Source: Tupaia tana (taxonomy: Eukaryota; Chordata; Mammalia; Scandentia; Tupaiidae). Taken from it: a stretch of DNA of 64,000 nucleotides. This document shows, piece after piece, positions 23,027 through 34,884 of this stretch. The stretch is taken from contig JAKSZU010000009.1 of NCBI GenBank assembly GCA_026018925.1, positions 85,448,139 through 85,512,138 of the forward strand, in the 5' to 3' direction. A program made the translations under genes and the position numbers. Numbering within the stretch: the stretch's first letter is position 1; each line of letters starts with the position of its first letter. The notes under the pieces were generated by a model. That model saw nothing but the letters and a program-made list of their open reading frames with translations, ran no database searches and was not told where the DNA came from.

Positions 23027-23189
23027 CTATTCAGCCAATCTTTGGTTCTTGATTGGAGAATTTAATCCATTAACATTCAATGTTATTACCAATATTTCCA
23101 GACTTGTTCCTACCTTTAAGTTAGCCATTGTCTTGGTTGGTTTTTATTCCCTTATTTCTGGCTGTTCATTTCTTATTTTTCCTGGAACT

Positions 23190-24149
23190 GGACTCTCTTC
23201 AGAGTTTCTTGAAGAGCTGGTCTTGTGTTGTCAAATTCTTTCAGGTTTTGTTTGTCTGAGAAGATTTTAATCTTTTTTTTTTTTTCTATATGAAGGATAA
23301 TCTTGCTGGATACCATACTCTTGGATGAAATTATTTCTCTCTTAATACTTTCTGTATGTCTTCCCATTTTTTCCTTGATAGCATTATTTCCATTGAAAGG
23401 TCCAGTTTTAGCATGATGAGATAACTTTTGTAAGTCTCCTGTCACTTCTTTCTTGCCAATTTTAGTATATTGTCTTTATCTGTGGTCTTGGCCAGTCTAG
23501 CTAAGATGTGCCTTTGGGAAGATCTTCTTGAGTTGATTCTATGTGAGGTCCTTTGTATTTCTTGGGTCTGGATGTGTGAGTGCTTCTCTAGACTTGTGAA
23601 GTATCCTTCCTAGGTTTCATGAATAGATATTCCATGCCCTTATTAGTTTCTTCACCTTTTGAGATACCAATTATTCAGATGTTTGGGTATTTAATGGAAT
23701 CCAATACATCTCGTATTTTATCTTTGTGGGGTTTTTTTGTTATTTTTTTCTATATTTTTGGTGGTTTTATTTTTTTCTACATCAGAGGTTTTATCTTCTA
23801 CTTTGCAAATTAGGTCTTCAGCATGGTCTAATCGATTTCTAATACTTTCAAGAGAGTTTTTGATTTCCTGTATTACAGACTTTATCTCTAATAGTTCCAT
23901 CTGATTATCTCTTAGAGTGTCCATTTCCATTTCTTCTTTCATTTTGTGGAACTACTTCCTAATCTCCTGCAGTTTGTTGTCTCTTTTTTGTTCCAACTCA
24001 GAATTTTGTCACCATGAATGTTTTAAATTATTTTTCCGACATTTTGGTCACTTCTGTTTTTTCAAGAGATGGAGGGGAGTTATTGTGTTCTTTTGATGGA
24101 GACATATTTCTTGATTTATTCAGACCTGTGGCTCTTCTACTTCTAGCCA
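23190..24149 (-). pseudogene. L1 ORF1, broken
   Basis: Broken ORF1 of the 18.8-26.0 kb L1. The N-terminus near 24149 reads MARSRRATGLNKSRNMSPS-like, followed by coiled coil (open piece 23942-23718), an RRM region and C-terminal domain (open piece 23445-23173, LKEFDNTRPALQETLKR). This N-terminus is the MVRSRRR/MSPSKEH type shared with the 26.2-31.7 kb L1. It differs from the MTRN type of the ORF1-only elements. Confidence 0.78.
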
Positions 24150-24524
24150 TTGGGAGATTTATTCACATTTGGATACCTTTTTGGAGAATGTTTCTTCAAC
24201 TGGGAGCAAGTGTACTTCTCTTTTCCTGTGGACTGATGTGTGCAAAGTCTCTCTTTTGCTGTGTTTAGCAATTTGGTCTCCACAGGAGATGTCACAAGAA
24301 CAGTTTCTCCTTTCTTAAATGTGGTTCAGTAAAAGGGAGGATCCCAGGGAAGCTCACAATGCTAGTGTAGTTAAAAATTATGATTCTAGACCTGTCTAGT
24401 TAGTCCCTCTAGGTGGGTGCAAGAAGAGCATAATATGACAATGTAACACGGAAGTAAAAAGAGTATGAAAGAGTATAAAGAGAAAGTTGCATTGTGGTGC
24501 ACCAGTGAAGTGTGTGATTTTTGC

Positions 24525-25368
24525 CAGGGGACTGGAGATGGAACTGAGCTCAGCTGAAGAGTTGGGGATTATCCTGTGGGGTAAGGAGAAGTAGGAAATT
24601 AACAAAAGAAAGAAGAAGAAGAAGTGAAAAACATGTAGCTTCTCTTACTGACAGATGGGAGCTCTGGGGTTGGGGGATCTGGGCTGAGGCCAAAGCTGGA
24701 GCTGGGACCAAGGCCAGATACTGGCCCTGCCTCAGTTTCCTTTATAGGACAGAAACTGGAGATTGAACTGGGCTCTGCTGGAGTTCTGGTGGCTGAGCTT
24801 ACTGATAGAGGGAGCTCTGAGGTGGGGGGAGCTGAGCTAGTGAAGGAGCTAGAGCTGTGTCAAAGTCCAGTGGCTTACCCTACCTCAGTGTCCATTACAG
24901 GCCGGGGGACTGGAGATGGATTTAGGATTTGCTGTAGAGCTGAAGACAGGCTGTCCTTACTGACAGAGGGAACTCTAGGGTTGGGGGACTGGGCTGGGGC
25001 TGGAGCAGGAACTTGGGCCAGGGCCAGTGTTTGGCTCTGCCTCCATGTTCCTTACAAACTAAGGGACTGAAAATAGAAGTATATTCTACTAGAAATCTGG
25101 GGGCTGCCTGTGAGGTAAGGAGAAGTAGGAAATTAATGAAAAAAAGAAGAAGAAGAAGAGAAATAAAAAGCAATTTACCTTATTGACTGACGAGGGCTCT
25201 TGGGTTGGGGATCTGGGCTAGAACCAGAGCTGGAGCTGAGGCTGGGGTCAGTGATTGGCCCTGCCTCCATGTCCCTTACAGGCAAGGGGATTGGAGATGG
25301 AACTGGACTCTGCTGGAGAGCTGAGAGCTATCCTGCGGAATAAGGAAAAGTAGGAAATTAAAAAAATA

Positions 25369-25403
<35 letters not shown>

Positions 25404-26040
25404 GCAACCTACCTTACTGACAAAAGGGGGTCTGGGGTTTGGAGGAGCTGGGCAGAGCCAAAGCTGGAACTGGGGCTGGGGCCATTCACTGGCCATGCCT
25501 CAGTGTCCCTTACAGGTCCAGGGACTAGAGATAGAATTGGGCTCTGCTGTATAGCTAGGGGCTGTCCTTTCTGACAGAGGGAGCTCTAGGGTTGGGGGAG
25601 CTGGGCTGGGCCCGGAGCTGGAGATGGGTTCAGGGCCAGTGACTCGCTTTGTCTCAGTGTCTTTCACAGGCCAGGGGACTGGAGATGAAACTGATTTCTG
25701 TTAGAGAGCTGGGGTCTGTTCTTTTTGGTAAGAAGTAGGAAATTTACAAATGAAAGAAGAGAAAAAGAAAAGCAGCCTACCTTACTGACTGAGGGCTGCT
25801 CTGTGGTTGGGGGAGCTGGGCTGACCTTCAAACTGGAGCTGGGGCTGGGGCCAGTGACTGACCCTGCCTCAGTTTCCCTTACAGACAGGGGACTGGGGTT
25901 GAATCTGGGCTCTCCTAGAGAGCTGAGGGCTGTTCTTTGTGTTAAGGAGAAGTAGGAAATTAACAAAAGTAAGAAGAAAAGAGAACAAAAAAGCAGCCTT
26001 CCTTACTGACAGAAGGTTGTCTGGTGTTGAGGGAGTTGGG
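24525..26040 (-). promoter_or_regulatory. L1 5'UTR monomer array, eight units of two sizes
   Basis: The landmark 'ggggactggagatgg' or a close variant recurs near 24533, 24755, 24905, 25065, 25280, 25519, 25675 and 25889. Spacings are roughly 150-160 or 215-240 bp. The long units carry an extra segment with 'taaggagaagtaggaaatt' and an A/G-rich run. The short units lack it. The array is G-rich on the plus strand and sits immediately 5' of an L1 ORF1, the position of promoter monomers in mouse L1. Transcriptional activity is inferred. The right edge is cut by a SINE at 26041. Confidence 0.85.
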
Positions 26041-26569
26041 TTTTTATTATTTAATTTCCTATAGGGCATATGTGCTTACTAGAGAGAGACAGAGAGTGTG
26101 AGAGCTAGGGAAAGTGAGAAAGCAAGCTGCCAGATACAGGACTAAAACTGTGTTTGGCCATGTGGAAGTCCAGTGTCTTTTTTTTTTTTTTAGTTTTATT
26201 TAAGATATTCTTTATTTATTATTTTTTTCTTTTATTTCTTTTTCATTTCATTTTCTTCCATACATTCAATCACATTATTATTTGTCTTACAAAATGGATA
26301 TTTCAAAAGGTGAACATTTGTCCCTAATACTGTTGATAAAACTACAAAATATCTTCAACAGATAATACCACACCTCTTTGTGCCATTAATGCTTTGCCTC
26401 CCTGCCCCTCCCCAAAATGTCCTTCCTCAGACTCTCCTCTTTCACACACATTATATCTGGTATTTACATCTATATACTGTGTTTCTATGTCCTTTAGATA
26501 ATTAGTTTTAGTCATAGAGTGCAGACACTCAGTATATATTAAGTGGGGACATACAATGCCTCTCCTTCA

Positions 26570-27426
26570 TAGCATGGCTTGCTTCACTCAGCAGTAAGTC
26601 TTCTATATTCATTCACTTTCTGACAAAAGCCAGGATTTTGTTGTTTTTTATGGATGAATAGTATTCCATTGAGAATATGTGCCACAGTTTTACTAACCAT
26701 TCATCAGTTCGTGGGCATTTAGGTTGTTTCCATGACTTAGCAATCGTGAAAAGTGCCGCAATAAACATCGATGTGCAAGCACTTTTTCGATTAAGTATTC
26801 TTCTATCCATCGGGTAGATACCAAGGAGTAGGATTGCTGGATCATATGTTAGTTCTATTTGTAGATTTTGGAGGAATCTCCAAATTGTTCTCCACAGTCG
26901 TTGTATCAATTTACAATCCCACCAGGAGTGTAAGAGAGTTCCCTTTTCACCACACCCCCGCCAGCACTTATCATTTTTTGTTTTTTGAATCTTAGACATT
27001 CTGACTGGGGTTAGGTGATATCTCATTGTTGTTTCAACCTGCATTTCTCTTACAATGAGGGATGTTGAGCATTTTTTCATATGCCTTTTAGCTATTCTTA
27101 TGTCATCTTTAGAGAGTGGTTTTTTCAACTCATTCTCCCATCTTTTAATAGGATTGATTGTCTTTTTCCAGAACAGCCGCTTGAGTTCCTTGTGAATTCT
27201 GGTTATGAGTACCTTATCTGACGCATAGTTTACAAAAATATTTTCCCATTCTGAGGGCTGTGGATTCACACTAATCACTGTGTCTTTTGCCATGCAGAAA
27301 CTTCTTAGTCTGATGTAATCCCACTTGTCTATTTTGGGGATTATTGACTCTGCTAAGGGAGTCTAATTTAAGAAGTCTTTTCCTACTCCAATGTCTCCCA
27401 GATTTTCCTCGGTGTTTTCCAGGAGC

Positions 27427-27473
<47 letters not shown>

Positions 27474-30150
27474 GGTTTTCGCTATAAGGCACGAGTGCTC
27501 GCCAGACAGACAGAGAGAGACATAGAGACAGAAAGCGAGAAATCACCCCCCAGGGGGTATGGTCACGCCGCAATCCCTTCTCCTCCATTCTCCTCTAGGG
27601 AACTTGAGCATGCACGCACACACGCCTGGCGTGAGTTTTAAGCCACCAGGTCCGGGACATGAACCGCAATCGACTACGTGGGAATCCAGTGCCATAGCCA
27701 TTATGCTAATTGCTGGTTCTCTCCAGGAGCAGTTTTATAGTTTGAGGGCCTAGAATTAGATCTTTGATCCACCTTGACTTTATTTTTGTCAGAGGTGAAA
27801 GGAAGGGGTTCAGATTCATCTTTCTGCAAGTGGAGATCCAGTTTTGCCAGCACCATTTGCTGAAGAGGTTTTCCTTTTCCCACTGAATTGACTGGTACCC
27901 CTTGTCAAAAATCAGTTGGATGTATGTTTGAGCATTCATTTCTGGGGACTCTATTCTGTTCCATTGGTCCACCTGTCTGTTCCTGTGCCAGTACCATGCT
28001 GTTTTGATTACCACAGCTTTGAAGTATGTTTTTGGGTCAGAGAGTGAGATGCCGCCCACTCCACTCTTCTTGTGCAGAACTGCTTTGGCAATACGGGGTC
28101 TTTTATGATTCCAGACAAACTTTATGATTGTCTTTCCTAGATCTGTGAAGAATGTGTCTGGTACTTTGATTGGCATTGCATTAAATAGGTAGATTAATTT
28201 GGGTAGAATTGCCATTTTGATTATATTAATTCTTTCAATCCAGGAACATGGGATATCCTTACACTTTTTTGCGTCATGTTCAATTTCTTTTTTTATTTTC
28301 TCATAGTTTTCCTTGTGGAGGTCTTTAACTTCTTTGGTTAGATTTATCCCTAAGTATCTTATACTTTTTGTGGCTATGGTAAATGGAACAACTTTTTTCA
28401 ATTCTATTTCAGTCTGCCTGTTGTTCGTATACAGAAATGCTATAGAGTTCTGGATATTAATTTTGTATCCTGCAACGTTACTGTATTCATGTATTACTTC
28501 CAGAATTTTTTTTATGGAAACCATTGGGTCTTCTATGTATACAATCATGTCATCTGCAAATAGGGAGAGTTTCGCCTCTTTTTTTCCTATTTGAATGCCT
28601 TTCATTTTTTCCTCTTTTCTGATTGCAATGGCCAGAACTTCCAGTACTATATTGAAGAGCAGTGGAGAAAGTGGACATCCTTGTCTTGTACCCGTTTTTA
28701 GTGGAAAAGCTTTCAGCTTTTCTCCATTGAGGATGATGTTCGCTATGGGTTTTTCATAGATAGCTTTTATTGTGTTGAGAAATGACCCTTGTATGCCAAT
28801 TTTGCTGAGTATTGATCATGAAGGGATGTTGTATTTTATGAAATGCTTTTTCTGCATTAATTTTTTATGACCATATGTTTTTTGTCTTTCTTCTTATTAA
28901 TATGGTGTATTACATTTATGGTTTTGCATATGTTGAACCAACCCTGCATTCCTGGGATAAAGCCTACCTGATCATGATGTATAATCTCTTTTATAAGTTG
29001 TTGTATACAATTTGCTATTATCTTGTTGAGAATCTTCACGTCTATATTCATCAAGGATATTGGTCTATACTTTTCCTTCCTTGTCCTGTATAGTTCATTC
29101 ATTTTCTATTTCATTTATTTCTGCTCGTATCTTTATTATTTCCTTTCTCCTGGAGTTTTTTGTATCTTTTTGCTGTTGCCTTTCCAATTCTGTGAGGCAT
29201 AATGTTAGGTGATCCATTTGCCTTCTTTCCATGCTCTTCTTATGTGCACTAATTGCTATGAATTTCCCTCTTATGACTGCTTTAGCAGTGTCCCAAAGAT
29301 TATGGAAACTGGTGTCCTCATTGTTATTGGCTTCCATGAAACTTTTGATTTCAGTCTTTATTTTTTCAATAGTTGTGGAGTCATTCAGGAGTAGGTTATT
29401 AAGTTTCTATGTATTTGAGTATTTTTGAGGATTTCTCTTGAAATTAAACTCAGGTTTAATTCCATCATGGTCAGTGAAGATGCTGGGTATAGTTTCTATG
29501 CTTTTGAATCTGTAGAGGCTTGCTTTGTGCCCTATGATGTGGTCAGTCTTCGAGAATGTTCCATATGGAGGTGAGAGAAAAGTGTATGTCGAGGTTTGGG
29601 GATGTGAAGTTCTATAGATATCTGTTAAGTCCATTTGATTTATGATATTGTTTAGATCCTTTATGTCTTTACCTATATTTTGTCTAGATGATCTATCCAG
29701 AGGGGATAGTGCAATGTTGAGGTCTCCAACAATTAATGTGTTGCAGTCTATCTTCCTTTTTAGATTTAGCAGTCTTTCCTTCACATATTTGGGTGCTCCT
29801 GTATTAGGCGCATAGCTATTATTAAGCATTATATCTTCTTGACCAATTGACCCTCTTACTACAATATAGTGCCCTTCTTTGTCTCTTCGAACAGTTTTTC
29901 TTTGAAAGCCTATTATGTCAGAGATTAGTATTGTGACTCCAGCTCTTTTTTAGTTCCCATTTTCATGGAAAATCTTTTTCCAACCCTTCTCTTTCAGTCT
30001 ATGTATATCTTTATCCATGAAGTGGGTTTCCTGTAGGCAATAGATAGAGGGGTTTTGTTTTTTAATCCACCCAGCCAGTGTCTCTTGATTGGAGAATATA
30101 ATCCATTAACATTCAATGTTATTATTGATGTTACTGGATCTGTCCTGACA
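26570..30150 (-). pseudogene. L1 ORF2 (endonuclease and reverse transcriptase), partly open
   Basis: Endonuclease piece 29829-29407 has GDLNIALSPLDRSS, SKTDHIIGHK and TDHDGIKPE, where the catalytic SDH-type motif reads TDH. Further pieces are 29337-29095 and 29102-28857 (reverse transcriptase N-terminal side; [22 protein letters not shown]). The 299-codon piece 28605-27706 contains the reverse-transcriptase catalytic motif FADD at 28560-28549 and runs through thumb sequence ([27 protein letters not shown]). Piece 27293-26613 contains the C-terminal cysteine-rich motif (CWRGCGEKGTLLH...C). The interruptions are a SINE at 27436-27721 and frame changes near 28620-28860 and 29100-29400. Not functional as read. 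Confidence 0.87.
27436..27721 (-). mobile_element. Family A SINE with a 40-base tail
   Basis: Minus-strand copy with a long T-run (its A-tail) at the left, the body complement ('caatcccttctcctcc') and the head at the right ('taattgctggttct'). Target duplication 'tccaggagcagttt' at 27418-27431 and 27722-27735. The B-box complement reads 'gacatgaacc', the T/C-type variant of the invariant A. Confidence 0.92.
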
Positions 30151-30209
30151 TTTAAGTTGGCCATTGTCTTAGTTGCCTTTTACTCCTTTGTTCCTGGCTG
30201 TTACTTCTT

Positions 30210-31169
30210 TAGTTTTCCTGGAACAGTACTTTCTTCAGGGTTTCTTGAAGAGCTGGTCTGGTGCTAGCAAATTTTTTCAGGTTTTGTTTGAGAAGATTTT
30301 AATCTTTTTTTCCCATATGAAGGATAATCTTGCAGGATACAATAATCTTGGTTGAAATTATTTCTCTCTTAATACTTTCTGTATGTCTTCCCATTTTTTC
30401 CTTGATAGCATTATTTCCATTGAACGGTCCAGTGTTAGCATGATGAGATAACCTTTGTAAGTCTCTTGTCACTTCTCTCTTGCCAATTTTAGTATATTGT
30501 CTTTATCTGTGGTCTTGGCCAGTCTAGCTAAGATGTGCCTTTGAGAAGATCTTCTTGAGTTGATTCTATGTGGGGTCCTTTGTATTTCTTGGGTCTGGAT
30601 GCTTGAGTGCCTCTCTATACTTGGGAAATTTTCTTCCAAGATTTCATGGAATAGGTTTTCCATGCCCTTATTAGTTTCTTCATCTTCTGGGATACCAATT
30701 ATTCAGATGTTAGGATGTCTAATGGAATCTAGCATTTCTTGTATGTTATCCTCATGTTTGTTTGTTATTTCTCTATCTTTTTGGTGGTTTTCTCTAGGTC
30801 AGAAGTTTTATCTTCTACATCAGAGATACCACCTTCAGCATGGTCTAATCGACTTTTAATGCTTTCGAGAGAGTTTTTGATTTCCTGTATTACAGACTTC
30901 ACCTCTAATAGTTCCATCTTATTATTTCTTAGTGTGTCCATTTCTACCTTCATATTGTGGAAGGACTTTCTCATCTCCTGTAGTTCATTGTCTCTTTTCT
31001 GTTCCAGCTCATAGTATTTGTTCCACACGAATGTTCTAAATTCTATCTCGGACATTTTGGTAACATCCTCTATTTTTTCAAGAAAAGGAAGGGAGTTACT
31101 GTGTTCTTTTGATGGAGACATATTTCCTGCTTTATTCAGACCTGAGGTTCTTCTTCTACTTCTAACCAT
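30210..31169 (-). pseudogene. L1 ORF1, broken
   Basis: Starts MVRSRRRTSGLNKAGNMSPS near 31169. The N-terminus and coiled coil are open to 30765 (that frame also extends upstream to 31289). The RRM region (30859-30560) is out of frame, and the C-terminal domain lies in piece 30663-30469 (PHRINSRRSSQRHILARL). ORF1p would coat L1 RNA. The stops and shifts make it inactive. Its N-terminal type matches the 18.8-26.0 kb L1. Confidence 0.8.
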
Positions 31170-31792
31170 TGGGAGATGTGTTCCCTTTGAAAAACCTTTT
31201 AAGAGAACATTTCCTCGAATAGGAGCAAGTGTGTTTGGTTTTTGATGTGTAATGAAGACAGCCAAAATCTCTTCTATTGTGTTTAGCAATGTGATCCAAG
31301 AAAAAGTATTCTCTTCAAGTGTGCAAAGAAAAGTGTCTCCTTCACAGGTAGTTCAATGAAAAAGAGGATCCCAGAGAGCCTTAAAATACTAGAATATTTC
31401 AGAACTGTAATTCTAAACCTATCTAAACCGCCAGGAATGGTGTAGATAAAGGAAGTGAGGACCAAATAAGTGGGAAGAAATAATAAGTAGAATAAAGAAA
31501 ATTTCACCAAGGGCCGAAAGATGGGAGTGGGGTGTCTGTAGGACTGAGGGCATTCCTATGTGGTAATGAGAAGAGAGAAATTTACAAATGAAAGAAGAGG
31601 AGAAGGAGGGAAAAACAAAGGAAAAAAATAGTGTACCTGGCTTACAGAGGGGTCTCTGGCTTGGGGATCCTTGGGCTGAAGCTACAGGGGGCAGTCCTCC
31701 CTCGAAGTTCCTGGCCCAGGGGTCAAAAGATGGGAGTCAAGTCCAGTGTCTTAACCATCATCCCACTTTCTGTTAAAACAATACATATATTT

Positions 31793-32050
31793 TGGGCCAA
31801 CCTGTGGTATGGTGGTTAAAACAGCTGGATCCCACAATGCCAACTGAGCATTTTTGGACCTGGCTTTTTGGGAAACATGATGAATTCATGAGTTTATGTC
31901 CAAAACTTTAAAAGGAGAATAGGAGAAAATCATTGTGGCATGGCCGTTTCCCATGGAGTGTGATTTTCTCTCTCTGTTTCTCTCTCTCTGGTGAGCACAT
32001 ATGTTACATATATATATATGTGTGTTACATATATATATATATAAAAGGGA
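31793..32050 (+). mobile_element. Old SINE related to families A/B, TA-repeat tail
   Basis: Head 'gggccaacctgtggtatgg', diverged B-box region, body landmark 'aaaggagaataggagaaaa', 'tggcatggccgtttccc', 'ctctggtgagcacatatg' and a tail of alternating TA/TG ('acatatatatatatg' twice). More diverged than the family A copies. Confidence 0.7.
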
Positions 32051-32340
32051 AAAAATACGTTATGGCAATCCATCCATATATTATAAGTAGGGATGAGAGA
32101 ATGGAAATGATGTGATCAAGTTTTTAGTTTGAGAACAAACTAGATGTTGGATTCAAGACTTCAAGGCCTGGGGATAGGTAGTGACCCCGTGATAATAAAA
32201 CTGTACCACATGGAAAATGTTCTTGTTTTGTGTTTCAGGACCTTCTGGAGCACATTAGATTCACAAGTGTGCCCCAGTGAAACTGACTCGTTGAGACTTG
32301 GCGATCACAGTGTGAAGATTTATTTTCTAAAAGCTATTTG

Positions 32341-32378
32341 CCCCATTGGAGGGTTCTTGCTCTCTCTCTATCCTTTTC

Positions 32379-32448
<70 letters not shown>

Positions 32449-32456
32449 ACTCACAC
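32341..32456. repeat. Compound (TC)n(AC)n microsatellite
   Basis: A CT-rich run (about 32358-32409) joined directly to (AC)n (about 32411-32456) and followed by 'gcactggcaataaaaatg'. The order CT-rich, CA-rich, 'gcaataaaa' resembles an expanded SINE 3' end, but no head is visible. Confidence 0.85.
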
Positions 32457-32519
32457 ACGTGTGCACTGGCAATAAAAATGTTTTAAAAAGACTTCTGAAG
32501 CAATGCGAAGATAAAAAAA

Positions 32520-34313
32520 GACCAATCAAGTGATAACAGGTAAAAGTTATTTATTCAGTGCTTGCTATAGGAAGGGAGTCAGTCACCACCACTTGCATTT
32601 TGGAAAAGGTTGAAAGACAAGCAGAGCAAGAAAGTTTTATAGTATAAAGAAATGAAACACTCCTAATATGTCCTGATTGGAGGCTATTAGCATAGGGAAA
32701 CTGTCAGTAGACTAAAAAGAAGAGGAGCATCTTATATCATTGCTTATAGATGCATTCTTAAGAAATGTGCTATAAGCACATGTGTTCACAAGAGAGAGAA
32801 AGAGTGACAGTGATAGAGAGGGGGAAATCATGCTCCATAGGATGTGGTCACACTGAAGTTCCTTCTCCATTTCTCCATCCTGTCAATATTTGGGACATGC
32901 ATGCATATATGCCGAGTATTTTTTCAAGCCACTGATATTGGAACTTAAGCAGTGTCATTAGTCACATGAGATCCAGCTCTTTTAACCACTAGGTGATGGA
33001 CCTAGCCATAGAGATGTATATTTGACTTCCTCTGGTTTATCCTTAGGTTGAAGAAGATCTTAGATTAGAAATATCTTCCAAATAAGGGAGGCTATCACAT
33101 ATTAGTCAAGTCCTGGTTATTTTTGACCACTTGTTCCAGGGGCTATTGTTTGCTTTTTGGATTGATTGGTAGAGATAGCCATCTGACTTTCTACAAGTGT
33201 TACTTATAGATAACTGGCTTCCTGAGCTGGTTATTGTAGATAATGGCTTGGTTTTCTGGACAGATTTTGATGTAGGTTTGGGGTCAGAGTTACAATTATA
33301 TGTAATATCTGGGAATTATCTGTATATTTACTGTCTCAGTAAGAATGATATCTGTGGATGTATGGCATTGGCAAAAAGCTTCAAAGAAGAGAAGGTAATG
33401 ATTTTAAAAAGTGAATACCTAACATTTTAAGTTGAACATCACTTTTCCTTGAGCTTTGAACAGGTATATGATCTGTTGTGCTACTGCCAAAAGTAGTGAA
33501 GTAGGTAACTTTATCTTTTTGGCTCTCTTGCCTGTTTGATGTTCCAGCTATTTTGGTGATTTGTATGCTTTCGGGCATCTCTCTATCTCATGTGACCCAT
33601 CATTCCTGGACCATCCTCTCCAGTTTCTGCTGACCCCACTATTTGGAATTCAGAACTCCAAAACTTCCAGTGTTCCCTTTTATTCTGCTTCTTTTCTTCT
33701 ATCCTAAAATCCAGGAGACAGACTTGTTAGGGTGATCAACTGGTCAAAATGGTCATACCCCCAATGTGCTTAGAGGTTTAAAGGTTTTCCTTATCCAGCA
33801 GCCTTATACATTTTTACCTAGAAACAAGCTTATTGTTGTCTGGCCCAGAAGAATACATTACAGAGATTTGAATCTGGTAGGAAAAGAGGATATGATATGA
33901 TACTAGAAGAAGATATTTGGAAGCAAGTGTGGAGTCATTGCCTTAAAATCAGAATACATAGGTGTATACCTATTCTGATTAGTTTTAGAATGACTTTGTG
34001 ATTCAGATAGACCAGCATAAGCACTTTCCTGAATTTGCTAAAACTCCCATTAATGACAAATGGAATTTATTTCTTTTATTAATTAATTTCACCATTATCA
34101 TTGGTGAAACTTAAAATTACACATTACATTGCTAGTACTGTGCTGGATTGTTAGAGATTTTGTTGACTTTCAACCACCCTGGTATCTATAGAAGGTCTCT
34201 TACCAATTTAGTGGTATCTTAAGTTTCATTAAATTATTTTCTAACTGAGTACTCAGTCTTTCTTCTTCCCTTTCCTTCCTGTTCCTATAAGGAATAGCTA
34301 AGTAAAAAGGTGG
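32520..34313. other. Unassigned, apart from one SINE
   Basis: Apart from the SINE at 32750-33008 I see no gene or nameable repeat. 32540-32745 and 33010-33440 could be two halves of one old LTR-like element split by that SINE, but I have no match to support it. A 77-codon open frame at 33197-33430 has no recognisable domain and no start context, and is taken as chance. Confidence 0.4.
32750..33008 (-). mobile_element. Old family A/B SINE
   Basis: Minus-strand: tail side 'gctataagcacatgtg', GA-rich run, 'ttccttctccatttctcc', 'gacatgcatgcatatatgcc', tRNA-like part 'cacatgagatccagc' and head 'aaccactaggtgatggacc'. Diverged but complete in layout. Confidence 0.75.
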
Positions 34314-34884
34314 TGTACTAGTTATGATTCTCTAAGTAGACAAGAACCAATATGTTTGTATATATATATATAAGAGAAGATGTTTTGGGAGAATAAACTC
34401 ACACTATTATGGCTGCTGAGTAGTCCCATGATAGGCCATCTGCAAGATGGAGATCTTGGTATTCTGGTAGCATGAATCAATCAAAGTCCAAAGACCTCAG
34501 AGGCAAAAAAGCTGATTCTCTAAATCACAGTCTGAGACTTAAATTCCAAGAAACTGGGATGGGATTTAGAGTGAGGAGGGGACTAGAGTAATACTAGGAT
34601 ATGGAGACCCACAACTCTTGATGTCTGATGTCCAAGGCAACAGAAATCTATCTTGCTTTATCTCATAAGAGATTAATTTGTTTTCTGCTTTTATTCTCTC
34701 TGGGTCTCTTGGTGATTAGATCATGCTTGTCCCCATAAAAGGTAGTCTTTTCACATTTAATTTATTCAGGTTTGCATGTTAATCTCTTCTGAAAATACCC
34801 CAGAGACACTCCAAAAATAATATTTTATCAGATTTCTAGGTATTCCTTAGTCCAGTCAAGTTGACACCCAAAACTAAACATCAC
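34314..34884 (+). mobile_element. MLT2-like solitary LTR (ERV-L)
   Basis: Starts 'tgtactagttatgattctc' and ends 'aagttgacacccaaaac' plus 'atcaca'. Internal landmarks match the MLT2 group of ERV-L LTRs as I know them: 'gacaagaaccaatatg', 'tatggctgctgagtagtcc', 'gcaagatggagatcttgg', 'gatgtccaaggcaacag', 'aatctcttctgaaaatacc'. No internal retroviral sequence flanks it, so it is a solo LTR. It is an old fixed remnant without coding capacity. Confidence 0.75.

Larger units (their letters stand above)
19170..23090 (-). pseudogene. L1 ORF2 (endonuclease and reverse transcriptase), broken
   Basis: ORF2p makes the first-strand nick and copies L1 RNA at the target. Recognisable open pieces are 21798-21421 (N-terminal side of the reverse transcriptase, [16 protein letters not shown]), 21286-20825 (reverse transcriptase fingers/palm, [24 protein letters not shown]), 20457-20194 ([24 protein letters not shown]-like) and weaker endonuclease traces from 22000 to 23090. 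The pieces are in different frames. A SINE and two T-runs (40 and 65 bases) interrupt the N-terminal half. Confidence 0.82.
18769..26040 (-). mobile_element. Full-length but decayed L1
   Basis: About 7.3 kb, minus strand, with all L1 parts in order: T-run and 3'UTR (18769-19170), ORF2 (about 19170-23090), ORF1 (about 23190-24149), a proximal 5'UTR (24150-24520) and an array of promoter-like monomers (24525-26040). It contains one SINE (22491-22707) and two long T-runs. Stops and frameshifts occur throughout. It could have supplied ORF2 protein to the ORF1-only elements when active; that is inference. Confidence 0.85.
26180..31738 (-). mobile_element. Best-preserved near-full-length L1
   Basis: About 5.56 kb on the minus strand, flanked by the exact target duplication 'aagtccagtgtctt' (26166-26179 and 31739-31752). 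Parts in order are T-run and 3'UTR (26180-26570), ORF2 (to about 30150), ORF1 (about 30210-31169), and a 5'UTR (31170-31738) whose outer end, from about 31500, resembles one monomer of the array at 24.5-26.0 kb. A family A SINE sits at 27436-27721. It has the longest open ORF2 blocks in the window, so it is among the youngest L1s here, though not intact. Confidence 0.9.
26041..31774 (-). mobile_element. Family B SINE split by an L1
   Basis: Minus-strand SINE in two pieces. 26041-26179 holds the tail, 'ctatagggcatatgtg', a GA-rich run and the tRNA-like part 'ggccatgtggaagtccag'; 31753-31774 holds the head complement 'aaccatcatcccac'. The L1 at 26180-31738 was inserted into it with an exact 14-bp duplication. 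Confidence 0.85.

Noticed and set aside
24789-25955. G-rich open frames read as a gene or CpG island
   Set aside because: They fall in the L1 5'UTR monomer array; CpG is scarce and the frames repeat with the monomers.
32144-32533. 129-codon frame with SL and TH repeats
   Set aside because: Translation of the (TC)n(AC)n microsatellite.
33197-33430. 77-codon frame in non-repeat DNA as a novel small gene
   Set aside because: No homology I recognise, no start context and no neighbouring promoter; expected by chance in AT-rich DNA.
34314-34884. Full endogenous retrovirus
   Set aside because: Only a single LTR is present; no gag, pol or env homology on either side.
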